From: Duganella sp. BuS-21
Lineage (GTDB): Bacteria > Pseudomonadota > Gammaproteobacteria > Burkholderiales > Burkholderiaceae_D
Direction of reading: 5' to 3'
Assembly (NCBI GenBank): GCA_041874725.1
Contig: CP097466.1
Location: 3,162,001 to 3,226,000 of the forward strand
Length of the DNA stretch: 64,000 nucleotides
The notes beneath the pieces were generated by a model that was not told the origin of the DNA, made no database searches, and saw only the letters and a program-made list of their open reading frames with translations. Below are positions 32,669 to 42,121 of this stretch, one piece after another. Both the position numbers and the translations under genes were made by a program. How positions within the stretch are numbered: position 1 is the first letter of the stretch; each line of letters starts with the position of its first letter.

Positions 32669-33901
32669 ATGGAGTTGACGGACAAGCTGGAGATCCTGGC
32701 GGATGCGGCCAAATACGACGCATCCTGCGCCAGCAGCGGGGCGCCCAAGCGCCACTCCATCGGCAAGGACGGCTTTGGCGCGACCACCGGCATGGGCATC
32801 TGCCACAGCTACACGCCGGATGGCCGCTGCGTGTCGCTGTTGAAGGTTTTGCTGACCAATTACTGCCTGTACGATTGCCAGTATTGCGTCAACCGCCGCA
32901 CCTCCAACGTGCCGCGTGCGCGCTTCACCGTGGCGGAGGTGGTCAAGCTGACCACTGATTTTTATCTCCGTAATTACATCGATGGGCTGTTCCTCAGTTC
33001 GGGGATTATTCAGTCGGCCGACTACACCATGGAGCAGCTGGTCCAGGTGGCGCGCGAGTTGCGCGAGGTGCATCAGTTCCGTGGCTATATCCATTTGAAG
33101 ACGATACCGGACGCCGATCCTGCGTTGATAGCGGCGGCTGGGCGCTATGCCGACCGGCTCAGCGTGAATATCGAACTGCCGACGCAGGACAGCGTGCAGA
33201 AGCTGGCGCCGGAGAAGAGTGTTCGCACCATCAAGCTGGCCATGGGCTCGATTCGCCGCAAGCTTGACGAAAAGGCCGAGGAGCCGAAGTCGCCGCGCTT
33301 TGCGCCGGCCGGGCAGAGCACGCAGATGATCGTCGGCGCGGATGCCAGCGACGATCAGCAGATCCTGTCCACCGCCGAGACGCTGTATGGCAGCTATAAG
33401 CTGAAACGCGTGTACTACTCGGCTTTCAGTCCGATTCCGCAGAGTCCCAAGAGCGTGCCTCTGGCGCCGCCGCCGATGATGCGCGAGCACCGGCTGTACC
33501 AGGCCGATTTCCTGTTGCGCAGTTATGGCTTCCAGGCCAGCGAGCTGCTGCCGGCCAGTGGCGGCAACCTGGCGCTGGATATCGATCCCAAGCTGGCGTG
33601 GGCGCTGGAGCATCGCGAGCATTTTCCGATGGACTTGAACCGCGCCGAGCCGCATATGATTGCGCGGGTGCCCGGCATCGGCTTGCGCAATGCGCAGCGT
33701 ATTGTCGAGTTGCGGCGTTTGCGTCAGGTGCGCTATGCGGACTTGTCGCGGCTGCGCTGCAGCATGAAGAAGATTTCGCCGTTCATCATGACGGCGGATT
33801 ATTTTCCGGCGCGCGACGCCTGTCCGTCCGAGCATCTGCGCCGTTCGATGGCTGAGACGCCGCAGCAAATGAATCTGTGGCCGGAACTGCAGTCGGCATG
33901 A
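32669..33901 (+). CDS. Putative DNA modification/repair radical SAM protein (COG4277)
   Basis: 410 residues from the ATG at 32669 (GGAG upstream). Cluster motif CxxxCxxC is in TNYCLYDCQYCVNRR; the C-terminal part carries helix-hairpin-helix-like sequence (MIARVPGIGLRNAQRIVELRRL) expected to contact DNA. This family (TIGR03916) is found together with the UdgX-type uracil-DNA-binding protein encoded next, as here with an ATGA overlap. A role in DNA damage processing is inferred from that pairing and from the LexA box; the reaction is not known. Confidence 0.9.
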   Translation: MELTDKLEILADAAKYDASCASSGAPKRHSIGKDGFGATTGMGICHSYTPDGRCVSLLKVLLTNYCLYDCQYCVNRRTSNVPRARFTVAEVVKLTTDFYLRNYIDGLFLSSGIIQSADYTMEQLVQVARELREVHQFRGYIHLKTIPDADPALIAAAGRYADRLSVNIELPTQDSVQKLAPEKSVRTIKLAMGSIRRKLDEKAEEPKSPRFAPAGQSTQMIVGADASDDQQILSTAETLYGSYKLKRVYYSAFSPIPQSPKSVPLAPPPMMREHRLYQADFLLRSYGFQASELLPASGGNLALDIDPKLAWALEHREHFPMDLNRAEPHMIARVPGIGLRNAQRIVELRRLRQVRYADLSRLRCSMKKISPFIMTADYFPARDACPSEHLRRSMAETPQQMNLWPELQSA

Positions 33902-35331
33902 TGCGCAAGGTGGTGCGCTCATTTGACGAGTGGCGCGACGCCGCCCGTGAACTAGTCGCGCGCCGCATGGCGCCGGAATTTGTAGCATGGGCTTCCAGCG
34001 AGGAGGAGGGCGATCTGTTCTCGGCCGCTCCCGCGCCGCCGCTCGCTACGCCATCGCCCGCCGCGCCGGTCTTGCGCCTGCCGCGCGAGCTGATGGAGAT
34101 GCTGGCCAGCGCGGCATGCTTCAGTGCGGTAGACCGCTGGGCTTTTTTATATAAAATCATCTGGCGCTGGCAGCTCGGCGAACGCGATGTGGTGTCGGCC
34201 GCCGACCAGGACGGCGCGCGGCTCTATGCAATGGTAAAAGCCGTGCGCCGCGAGGAGCACGATATGCACGCCTACGTGCGCTTCCGCGAACGCAAGGAAG
34301 AAGACGGCGCACCGCGCTTCGTCGCCTGGTTCGAGCCCACGCACGAAGTCCTGCCGCAAGTGGCACGGCATTTCGCCCGCCGCATGGGCAACGCCACCTG
34401 GATGATCGCCACGCCGGCCGCCGCCGTGCTGTGGGACGGCGAACATCTGCACGATGCCCCATCCCTGCTGCGCAGCGCCGCCGACATCGAAGACGCCGGT
34501 GAAGCGCTGTGGCTGACCTACTACCGCAGCATCTTCAACCCCGCGCGCCTGAACGCCGACCTGCTGCGCAGCCACATCCCGTCGCGCTTCTGGAAAAACC
34601 TGCCGGAAGGCGCCATCGTGCCGGCCATGATCAGCGCCGCCGCCAACGGTGAACGCCGCACCGGCCAGACCGCTACGGTTGGCCGCCGCGACGGCGCCAC
34701 CACCATCATGGTAACGGCCGAACGCGCGCAACCGCAGCGCGACGAGCCGGACACGCTGGATCAATGCCGCCGCTGCGAATTATGGCGCAACGCCACGCAA
34801 GCCGTGCCCGGCGTCGGCCCCAAGCACGCCCGCATCATGCTGGTCGGTGAACAGCCCGGCGATCAGGAAGACCTGCAAGGCCTGCCGTTCGTCGGCCCGG
34901 CCGGCGCGGTGCTGGACCGCGCGCTGACCGCAGCCGGCGTGGTGCGCGACCAGGTCTACCTGACCAACGCCGTCAAGCATTTCAAGTGGGAGCTGCGCGG
35001 CAAGCGCCGCCTGCACAAGACACCGGCGCAGCGCGAAATCTCCGCCTGTCATGCGTGGCTGGAGGAGGAACTGGCGCGGGTAAAACCAGAGGTGGTGGTG
35101 GTGCTGGGCGCCACCGCATTGAAGTCGGTACTGAACAACGGCAGCGCCACGATGAGCGCCGTGTTGGATGCGCCGTTCGAGCACGAAGGGCGCTGGGTGA
35201 TCGCGGTGTATCACCCATCCTACGTGCTGCGCGCGCCGGATGAGGAAAGCCGGCAGCAGGCCTATGAGGTGATCGTCGCAGGCCTGCGCCGGGCGTTGAC
35301 GTTTATACCGGCGCCGGCTCGTTCCGGTTGA
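33898..35331 (+). CDS. UdgX family uracil-DNA binding protein fused to a DUF4130 domain
   Basis: 477 residues in two parts. Residues about 1-260 are the DUF4130/TIGR03915 domain found with the radical-SAM partner. From about 280 comes the UdgX domain: cluster cysteines (CRRC), GEQPGDQEDLQGLPFVGPAG, TNAVKHFKWE, the KRRLH loop with H373, and a VYHPSY motif. In mycobacterial UdgX the histidine of the KRR-x-H loop becomes covalently bound to the abasic site after uracil removal, giving an inert protein-DNA bond. The gene is coupled to the radical-SAM gene and overlaps the convergent membrane protein gene by 29 bp. Confidence 0.9.
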   Translation: MMRKVVRSFDEWRDAARELVARRMAPEFVAWASSEEEGDLFSAAPAPPLATPSPAAPVLRLPRELMEMLASAACFSAVDRWAFLYKIIWRWQLGERDVVSAADQDGARLYAMVKAVRREEHDMHAYVRFRERKEEDGAPRFVAWFEPTHEVLPQVARHFARRMGNATWMIATPAAAVLWDGEHLHDAPSLLRSAADIEDAGEALWLTYYRSIFNPARLNADLLRSHIPSRFWKNLPEGAIVPAMISAAANGERRTGQTATVGRRDGATTIMVTAERAQPQRDEPDTLDQCRRCELWRNATQAVPGVGPKHARIMLVGEQPGDQEDLQGLPFVGPAGAVLDRALTAAGVVRDQVYLTNAVKHFKWELRGKRRLHKTPAQREISACHAWLEEELARVKPEVVVVLGATALKSVLNNGSATMSAVLDAPFEHEGRWVIAVYHPSYVLRAPDEESRQQAYEVIVAGLRRALTFIPAPARSG

Positions 35332-35665
35332 TGCGGCTAACGCCGACGATCAGGCGATAAGCCTTCCACAGCCAGGCGCCGATCCAGATCACCCATGCGA
35401 CCGGAATGCCGATGAAGGTCATGAAGAACACCGCGCCCACCACCATCCAGATGATGTACCACCAGAACGAGCGGATCATCCACGAGTGGTGGCTGTGGAC
35501 GAAGGTGCCCTCGGTGCTCGGCCGCTGCAGGTAGTTCAGCACCAGCGGGATGATCGAGAACGCGCCCAGCGAGAACACAAAGCTGACGGCGTGAATAATG
35601 TACAGCCACCAGGCGGTGGTTTTTGCCGATTCCAGGCGGCCATCGAGTACTAATTCTTGCGACAT
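35303..35665 (-). CDS. Small membrane protein (DUF4870-like)
   Basis: 120 residues, three predicted helices (about 20-45, 64-85, 86-105), with a HSHHSWMIRSFWW stretch between them. Composition and size resemble DUF4870-type membrane proteins; function unknown. Well-formed ribosome binding site (rev. AAGGAG near 35672). Its 3' end overlaps the end of the udgX-like gene on the other strand by 29 bp. Confidence 0.75.
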   Translation of the reverse strand: MSQELVLDGRLESAKTTAWWLYIIHAVSFVFSLGAFSIIPLVLNYLQRPSTEGTFVHSHHSWMIRSFWWYIIWMVVGAVFFMTFIGIPVAWVIWIGAWLWKAYRLIVGVSRINRNEPAPV

Positions 35666-35699
35666 GATTTCTCCTTGTTTACGTTTGATATTATTATAA

Positions 35700-36611
35700 C
35701 TATCTTGCGGCGGGCGCGTCGCACAGTGTCCGCTGCAGGAAGGCGGTGACGTCGGCGAAGAATTCGGGCTGAATCGTTTCGCGGTCGAAGCCTTCCGGGT
35801 CTTGCGACGGCTTGAAGTTCGGCCGCGTCATCTCGGGCGGGAACTTGCTCATGAAGGCGAAGTGGCCGGCGCCGGGAATGTCCTCGTGTTCGACCAGCGC
35901 CGGATCGGCCACGTCCTCGATGATCTTGTTGGCGTGTTCGATCGGCGTGACTTCATCCTGCTCGCCGGTGCGCATCAGGATCGGCAGGTTCACCGGCCGC
36001 AGCGAGCCGGCGATGAACCAGAACGTGGCCGGATTGAGCAGCACCAGCGCGCGGATGCGCGGATCGGGCGTGACCGGCACCTGTTCCGGCGGCGCCCGGG
36101 AGCCCTTGCGTTCATGCGGGCCGCTCCAGGCGATGGCGCCGGCGGCGGCCAGTGCGGTGTAGCCGCCGATGGAGTGGCCGATGACGGCGACGCTGGCGCC
36201 GGCGTCATTGTGGACGATGTGCGGCCCGAGCACGGCGTCATCCAGCGCCGCGTCGATGCTCAGTGTGATGTGGCGCGGGCGGTTGGCCAGGTTGGCGGCG
36301 GTGCCGGCCAGCGTGTTGTCCAGTCGCGTGTTGCCGGTGTGCGCGGGCAGGGCGACCACAAAGCCCGCCAGCGCCAGATGTTTGGCCAACTGGCGATAGG
36401 CCCACGGCGTGCCGGAATGGCCGTGCGAGATCACCACCAGCGGGTATCTGCCTTCGGCGGGCGGCGCGTCCAGTGCCACCTCCAGGGAGTAGGGGCCGAA
36501 CTGCTCAAGCTTTTCCTCACCCACGGCGGGATACAGGAAAACCAGCGGCACCATCGCGCCCTGAACCGCATCATTCACATTCGCCAGGCGGCAGCCGCAA
36601 CGTAATGTCAT
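35700..36611 (-). CDS. Alpha/beta hydrolase, dienelactone-hydrolase-like (COG4188)
   Basis: 303 residues, no signal peptide evident. The strand VVISHGHSGTPWAYRQLAKHLA forms the oxyanion region, the nucleophile serine is in IGHSIGGYTAL, an acid is expected in TGEQDEVTP, and the histidine in GAGHFAF. Substrate unknown. A strong ribosome binding site (AGGAGAAGG) precedes the ATG at 36611. It is divergent from the small ORF and cyclase pair. Confidence 0.82.
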   Translation of the reverse strand: MTLRCGCRLANVNDAVQGAMVPLVFLYPAVGEEKLEQFGPYSLEVALDAPPAEGRYPLVVISHGHSGTPWAYRQLAKHLALAGFVVALPAHTGNTRLDNTLAGTAANLANRPRHITLSIDAALDDAVLGPHIVHNDAGASVAVIGHSIGGYTALAAAGAIAWSGPHERKGSRAPPEQVPVTPDPRIRALVLLNPATFWFIAGSLRPVNLPILMRTGEQDEVTPIEHANKIIEDVADPALVEHEDIPGAGHFAFMSKFPPEMTRPNFKPSQDPEGFDRETIQPEFFADVTAFLQRTLCDAPAAR

Positions 36612-36679
36612 TCCTTCTCCTGTATCGTTAAAATGTAGCGATAAAATGCAAGCATGTTGATTATATAAGGAGACGCGTC

Positions 36680-36805
36680 ATGGCCAAGCCGGTATCGGTA
36701 CGCAGAGGGACTTTATCGAAGATGCCACAGATGGGCTTATCGCTGCGCTCAGCGGCGATAAGATCGGTTAGTATTAAGGTACGACAGCATGGGAGAGCAT
36801 CTTGA
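36680..36805 (+). CDS. Small ORF coupled to the GAF-GGDEF cyclase
   Basis: 41 codons from an ATG preceded by AAGGAG at a good distance (36667-36672), giving a very basic peptide (MAKPVSVRRGTLSK...). Its TGA overlaps the TTG start of the following cyclase (TTGA), so it may act as a leader that couples or tunes translation. A hairpin CTTATCGC...GCGATAAG (36736-36762) lies inside it. No family recognised; a non-translated leader is the alternative. Confidence 0.45.
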   Translation: MAKPVSVRRGTLSKMPQMGLSLRSAAIRSVSIKVRQHGRAS

Positions 36806-37770
36806 AGGAGCCCGGCATACCTGAGAACGAGGCGCTTCGGCTGGCAACGTTGCGGTCGTTGAATGTGCTCGATACGCCGCCCGAAGAGCGGTTCGATCGC
36901 GTGACCCGGATGGCCAAGCGCATGTTCCGCGTGCCGACTGTACTGGTCAGCATCGTTGACGAGAATCGCCAGTGGTTCAAATCGGCCCAGGGACTCGATG
37001 CCTGCGAAACGCCGCGCAATATCTCTTTCTGCGGCCATGCCATCCTCGGCGACGATATCTTCCTGATTCAAAACGCGCTGGCCGATGAGCGCTTCGCCGA
37101 CAACCCGCTGGTGGCCGGCAATCCGAATATCCGTTTTTACGCTGGCTGCCCGCTGCGCGCCGCCGGCGGCGTCAAGGTCGGCACGCTGTGCCTGATCGAC
37201 AGCGTGCCGCGCGAGTTCGACCACGAAGACGCCAACGCCTTGCGCGACCTGGCGGCCATGGTGGAAGATGAGCTGAGCGCCTTTCAGGCTTCCACCACCG
37301 ATGAACTGACCCGGATCTCCAACCGGCGCGGCTTCCTGCAACTGGCGCGCTACGGCCTGGATTTCTGCGTGCGCCATCGGCAGCCCGCTGCGCTGGCGTT
37401 TATCGACCTTGATCGCTTCAAGCCGATCAACGATAACTTCGGACACGCGGAAGGCGACCGCGCGCTGGCGGCGTTCGCCGAAGTGATGGGGGCGAGTTTC
37501 CGCCGCACGGATTTGTTTGCGCGGCTGGGTGGAGATGAATTCGTGGTGCTGCTCACCGGCGCCACGAGGGCCGATGCGTTGGAGGTGCTGGAGAAGTTCG
37601 GCGGCCAGCTGGACGCCTACAACAACCAGGCCAATCGCGGCTACCGCCTGCAGTTTTCCTGCGGCGTGGTGGAGTTCGACCCGGCCGCGCCGCAAAGCCT
37701 GGGGGAACTACTGGCCGCCGGCGACGCGCATATGTACGCGATCAAGGCGGCCAAGAAGGAGATGTTGTAG
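36802..37770 (+). CDS. GAF-GGDEF diguanylate cyclase
   Basis: 322 residues, TTG start with GGGAGAG five bases upstream. Residues about 10-155 are a GAF domain of the type common before GGDEF (LNVLDTPPEERFDRVTRMAKRMF, DENRQWFKSAQGLD, ISFCGHAIL, FYAGCPLR). The GGDEF domain begins at about 165 with an intact LGGDEF loop and an RRTD I-site five residues before it. Soluble cytoplasmic sensor-cyclase; ligand unknown. Its stop abuts that of convergent serB with no spacer. Confidence 0.92.
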   Translation: MKEPGIPENEALRLATLRSLNVLDTPPEERFDRVTRMAKRMFRVPTVLVSIVDENRQWFKSAQGLDACETPRNISFCGHAILGDDIFLIQNALADERFADNPLVAGNPNIRFYAGCPLRAAGGVKVGTLCLIDSVPREFDHEDANALRDLAAMVEDELSAFQASTTDELTRISNRRGFLQLARYGLDFCVRHRQPAALAFIDLDRFKPINDNFGHAEGDRALAAFAEVMGASFRRTDLFARLGGDEFVVLLTGATRADALEVLEKFGGQLDAYNNQANRGYRLQFSCGVVEFDPAAPQSLGELLAAGDAHMYAIKAAKKEML

Positions 37771-38634
37771 TCAGGTCAGCAGCGGCAGGATGCCATCGAG
37801 GCCGACGAAGTTGAGCGCTACGTTGGCCTGCTCGCGCACCACCGGCTTGGCGCGGAAGGCTACCGACATGCCGGAGATGCCCATCATTTTCAGGTCGTTG
37901 GCGCCGTCGCCCATCACAATCGTCTGCGACGGCGAGATGTCCAGTTCCTTGCACACGCGCTCCACGGTGCGCTTCTTCTCTTCCGCATCGACGATGGCGC
38001 CGACCACCTTGCCGGTCAGCTTGCCGTCGACGATTTCCAACTGGTTGGCGTGCGTATAGTCGAGGTTCAGGCGCTGCTTCAGGCGCTCGGTGAAGTAGGT
38101 GAAGCCGCCCGACACCAGCAGCGTCTTCAAGCCGGCCGCCTGCACCGCCTTGAGCATGGTTTCCGCGCCAGGCGACAGCTGCAGGCGCTCGTCGTACACG
38201 CGCTCCAGCGCCGAGGCATCCAGGCCTTGCAACAGCGCCACGCGGCGCGTCAGGCTTTCCGAAAAATCGAGCTCGCCGCGCATGGCCGCTTCGGTGATCT
38301 CCGATACCTGCGGCTTGAGGCCCTGCATGTCGGCGATTTCGTCGATGCACTCGATGGTGATCAGCGTCGAGTCCATGTCCATCGCCACCAGCTTGTATTC
38401 GTTCATCTTGTGCAGGCCGATGGAGTAGGTGGCGTCCAGCTGTGCCGCCTGTGCCGCCACTTCGATCGTCTGCCGCAGCGCCGGCGAGAAGGCGATGCCT
38501 TCGCAGCGCACGGCGCGGTCGCTCAGCCAGGTCAGATTGGCCGATGCGGTCAGTGCGCTGATGCGCTCAAGGCGTGCCTTGCAATCGTCCGCGCCTTGCA
38601 GCACGAGGTTCATGGCGGTTTTTGCGTTGGTCAT
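37771..38634 (-). CDS. serB: Phosphoserine phosphatase SerB
   Basis: 287-residue HAD phosphatase, last step of serine synthesis. Catalytic motif I is DMDSTLI (nucleophile in VAMDMDST), followed by ECIDEIADMQG, motif II SGGFTYF, and motif IV GDGANDLKMM. About 80 N-terminal residues form the variable regulatory region. It ends a same-strand run 5'-nucleotidase, mfd, serB with gaps of 23 and 14 bp, so is probably cotranscribed with mfd. Confidence 0.93.
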   Translation of the reverse strand: MTNAKTAMNLVLQGADDCKARLERISALTASANLTWLSDRAVRCEGIAFSPALRQTIEVAAQAAQLDATYSIGLHKMNEYKLVAMDMDSTLITIECIDEIADMQGLKPQVSEITEAAMRGELDFSESLTRRVALLQGLDASALERVYDERLQLSPGAETMLKAVQAAGLKTLLVSGGFTYFTERLKQRLNLDYTHANQLEIVDGKLTGKVVGAIVDAEEKKRTVERVCKELDISPSQTIVMGDGANDLKMMGISGMSVAFRAKPVVREQANVALNFVGLDGILPLLT

Positions 38635-38648
38635 GTGGCTAACAATAG

Positions 38649-41600
38649 TTAAGTAAGTTGTTTGATCGCGGCCTTGATCTGCGTGACGCGCGCGGCCAGG
38701 TCGGGCATGGCGGCGGTGATCTTCAGCTTGTCCTGGCCATTCAGCTTGATCTGGCGGTTCTTCTGGATCAGCTCAATGATGCGCATCGGGTCGATCGGCG
38801 GCTTGGGCATGAATTGCAGGCTGGCCGCCTCCGTATGGGCGTCGATCTTGATGATGCCCACCGTCTTGGCGGCGATGCGCAGGCGGTGCGTTTCGATCAG
38901 CGCTTTCACCGGGTCCGGCAGCTTGCCGAAACGGTCGATCAGCTCTTCCTGCATGTCGTCGATCTTGTCCTGCGAGGCGCAGTTGGCCATGCGCTTGTAG
39001 ATCGACAGCCGCTCGTGGACGTCGCCGCAGAAGTCGGCCGGCAGCAGCGCCGGCACGTGCAGATTGATTTCCGTGGTGGTGGCCAGCGGCGCCGCCAGGT
39101 CCGGCTCCTTGCCGGCCTTGAGCGAGCGTACCGCTTCGTTCAGCATGTCGGAATACAGCTGGAAGCCGATCTCGGTCATCTCGCCGGACTGGTTGTCGCC
39201 CAATACTTCGCCGGCGCCGCGAATCTCCAGGTCGTGCATGGCCAGGTAGAAGCCGCTGCCCAGTTCTTCCATTTGCTGGATGGCGTCCAACCGGCGCTGC
39301 GCCTGCTTGGTCAGCGACTGCACATCGTGTACCAGCAGGTAAGCATAGGCCTGGTGGTGCGAGCGGCCGACGCGGCCGCGCAGCTGGTGCAGCTGCGCCA
39401 GGCCGAACTTGTCGGCGCGGTGCATGATGATGGTGTTCGCGGTCGGCACGTCGATGCCGGTTTCGATAATCGTGGTGCACAGCAGGATGTTGAAGCGCTG
39501 GGCGACGAAGTCGCGCATCACTTTTTCCAGGTCGCGTTCGTGCATCTGGCCGTGGGCCACGCCGATGCGCGCTTCGGGCAGCAGCTCGGTCAACATGGCA
39601 AAGCGGTTCTGGATGGTCTCCACTTCGTTGTGCAGGAAGTAGACCTGGCCGCCGCGCTTGAGTTCACGCAGGCAGGCTTCACGGATGATGGATTCGGCCT
39701 CGCCGCGCACGAAGGTCTTGATCGCCAAACGCTTTTGCGGCGCGGTGGCGATCACCGAGAAGTCGCGCAGGCCTTCCAGCGCCATGCCCAGCGTGCGCGG
39801 GATCGGCGTGGCGGTCAGCGTCAGCACGTCCACTTCGGCGCGCAGCGATTTCAGGGTTTCCTTCTGGCGTACGCCGAAGCGGTGTTCCTCGTCGATGATG
39901 ACCAGGCCGAGGCGCGTGAACTTGACGTCGTCCGACAGCAGCTTGTGGGTGCCGATGATGATGTCGAGCGTGCCGTCGGCCATGCCCTTGATCGCCTGTG
40001 CGATCTCTTTGCCGGTGCGGAAGCGCGACATTTCGGCGATGCGCACCGGCCAATCCGCAAAGCGGTCGGCGAAGGTTTGCGCGTGCTGTTCGGCCAGCAG
40101 CGTGGTCGGCGCCAGGATCGCGACCTGCTTGCCGCCCATGACGGCGATGAAGGCGGCGCGCAGCGCCACTTCGGTCTTGCCGAAGCCGACGTCGCCGCAC
40201 ACCAGGCGGTCCATCGGCTTCCCGGAGGTCATGTCGCGCACCACGTTGTCGATGGCTTCCTGCTGGTCCGGCGTTTCCTCGAAGCCGAAGCTGTCGGCGA
40301 AGCGCTCGTAGTCGTGCGCCGAGTATTCAAAGGCGTGGCCCTGGCGCAGGGCGCGGCGGGCGTAAAGGTTGAGCAGTTCGGCGGCGGTGTCGCGCACCTG
40401 TTCGGCGGCCCTGCGCTTGGCTTTTTCCCACTGGCCGGAGCCCAGCGTGTGCAGCGGCGCGTCGTCCGGCGAGGCGCCCGAGTAGCGCGAAATCACGTGC
40501 AGCTGCGAGACCGGCACATACAGCTTGGTCTGTTTGGCGTATTCCAGGTGCAGGAACTCGGTATCGCCTTCGCCGAGGTCCATGCTGGTCAGGCCCATGT
40601 AGCGGCCGATGCCGTGGTTGACGTGCACCACCGGGTCGCCGATCTTCAGCTCCGAGAGGTCGCGCACCATCGATTCGACCTGGGTGACGGCTTCCTGCTT
40701 CTTCTTGCCGACGCGGCGACCGGAGCCCGCATACAGCTCGGTCTCGGTGATGAAAATCAGGTTGCCGTCGGCGCGCGACAGTTCGAAGCCGGCGTGCAGC
40801 GGCGCCACGCCCAGGGCCAGCTTGGCGTCGGCGGCGGTAAAGCCGTCGTAGCCTTCCACCGACGCCAGCGCCAGGTGGTATTCGTTGAAGTACTGCTGCA
40901 GCGTTTCGCGGCGACCGTTGGATTCGGCGCAGATCATCACGCGGCTGCCCGACTGCATGAGATAGGCCCGCAGGTTCGTCAGCGGATCTTCCAGGTGACG
41001 GTTGACGGCGATGTCGGGCACCGGCGCCGACAGCTCGGAAGCGCCGGCGTCCGGGTTGTTGCGGATGGCGATCTGCGGATACGGCTTGGCCATGACGAAG
41101 AACTGTTCGTCCGACAGGAACAGCTCTTCCGGCGCCATGATGGGGCGCTCGCGGTCGGCCTTGATGAAGCGGTAGCGCGACGCGGTGTCGGTCCAGAAGC
41201 GCTTGATGGCGGCTTCGATGTCGCCGATGGTGGCCACCACCGCGCCTTGCGGCAGGTAGTCGAACAGCGTGGCGGTCTGCTCGAAGAACAGCGGCAGGTA
41301 GTATTCGATACCGGCCGAGGCGATGCCGGCACCGATGTCTTTATAGATCACTGCGCGTGACGGGTCGCCTTCGAAATGCTCGCGCCAGCGGCTGCGGAAG
41401 GCGGTGCGCGCCGCTTCGTCCATCGGGAACTCGCGGCCCGGCAGCAAGCGCACCTGCTTGACCGGGTACAGCGAGCGCTGGGTGTCGGCGTCGAAGGTGC
41501 GGATGGTTTCGATGGTGTCGCCGAACAGGTCGAGGCGGTACGGCAGCGCGGAACCCATCGGGAACAGGTCGATCAAGCCGCCGCGCACCGAGTATTCGCC

Positions 41601-42098
41601 GGGCGACATCACCTGCGTAACGTGGGTGTAGCCGGCCAGCGTCAGCTGGGATTTGAGCTGCGCCTCGTCCAGCGACTCGCCCTGCTGGAAGAAAAAGGTG
41701 TAGGCGGCCAGGAAGGACGGCGGCGCCATGCGCACCAGCGCGGTGGTGGCCGGCACCAGCATGACGTCGCACTGGCCGCTGGAGATTTCGTGCAGCGTCG
41801 CCAGGCGTTCGGACACCAGGTCCTGGTGCGGCGAGAAGGCGTCGTAGGGCAGGGTTTCCCAGTCGGGCAGCAGGTGGCAGCGCAGTTGCTCGCCGCCGAA
41901 CCACGGGATTTCATCGCGCAGGCGCTGGGCGTCGCTGGCGTTGGCCACCACGATGGCCAGCATCTGGCCGCGCGACTTCAGTTCGAGCGCGATTTGCGCC
42001 AGGGCGTAAGCGTCCGCAGAGCCGTGCAGCGCGGGCAGGGCAAAGCGATTGCCAGGTTTGGGAATGGATTTAGTTAAGGCTGACGACACAAGATACAT
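38649..42098 (-). CDS. mfd: Transcription-repair coupling factor Mfd
   Basis: 1149 residues, the normal length. It displaces RNA polymerase stalled at DNA lesions and recruits UvrA. The N-terminal UvrB-homology region, the RNA-polymerase-interaction domain (GDPVVHVNHGIGRYMGLTSM), the translocase with Walker A GDVGFGKTEVALRAAF and DEEH box (VIIDEEHRFGV), the TRG motif region (RGRVGRSHHQAYAY), and the C-terminal autoinhibitory domain are all present. Encoded between a 5'-nucleotidase and serB on the same strand. Confidence 0.96.
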   Translation of the reverse strand: MYLVSSALTKSIPKPGNRFALPALHGSADAYALAQIALELKSRGQMLAIVVANASDAQRLRDEIPWFGGEQLRCHLLPDWETLPYDAFSPHQDLVSERLATLHEISSGQCDVMLVPATTALVRMAPPSFLAAYTFFFQQGESLDEAQLKSQLTLAGYTHVTQVMSPGEYSVRGGLIDLFPMGSALPYRLDLFGDTIETIRTFDADTQRSLYPVKQVRLLPGREFPMDEAARTAFRSRWREHFEGDPSRAVIYKDIGAGIASAGIEYYLPLFFEQTATLFDYLPQGAVVATIGDIEAAIKRFWTDTASRYRFIKADRERPIMAPEELFLSDEQFFVMAKPYPQIAIRNNPDAGASELSAPVPDIAVNRHLEDPLTNLRAYLMQSGSRVMICAESNGRRETLQQYFNEYHLALASVEGYDGFTAADAKLALGVAPLHAGFELSRADGNLIFITETELYAGSGRRVGKKKQEAVTQVESMVRDLSELKIGDPVVHVNHGIGRYMGLTSMDLGEGDTEFLHLEYAKQTKLYVPVSQLHVISRYSGASPDDAPLHTLGSGQWEKAKRRAAEQVRDTAAELLNLYARRALRQGHAFEYSAHDYERFADSFGFEETPDQQEAIDNVVRDMTSGKPMDRLVCGDVGFGKTEVALRAAFIAVMGGKQVAILAPTTLLAEQHAQTFADRFADWPVRIAEMSRFRTGKEIAQAIKGMADGTLDIIIGTHKLLSDDVKFTRLGLVIIDEEHRFGVRQKETLKSLRAEVDVLTLTATPIPRTLGMALEGLRDFSVIATAPQKRLAIKTFVRGEAESIIREACLRELKRGGQVYFLHNEVETIQNRFAMLTELLPEARIGVAHGQMHERDLEKVMRDFVAQRFNILLCTTIIETGIDVPTANTIIMHRADKFGLAQLHQLRGRVGRSHHQAYAYLLVHDVQSLTKQAQRRLDAIQQMEELGSGFYLAMHDLEIRGAGEVLGDNQSGEMTEIGFQLYSDMLNEAVRSLKAGKEPDLAAPLATTTEINLHVPALLPADFCGDVHERLSIYKRMANCASQDKIDDMQEELIDRFGKLPDPVKALIETHRLRIAAKTVGIIKIDAHTEAASLQFMPKPPIDPMRIIELIQKNRQIKLNGQDKLKITAAMPDLAARVTQIKAAIKQLT

Positions 42099-42121
42099 TC
42101 AACGGTTATCCAGGTGCCACA

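Noticed and set aside
38658-41360. 900-codon plus-strand frame opposite mfd
   Set aside because: Antisense shadow of mfd with the same skewed composition; mfd has all its motifs.
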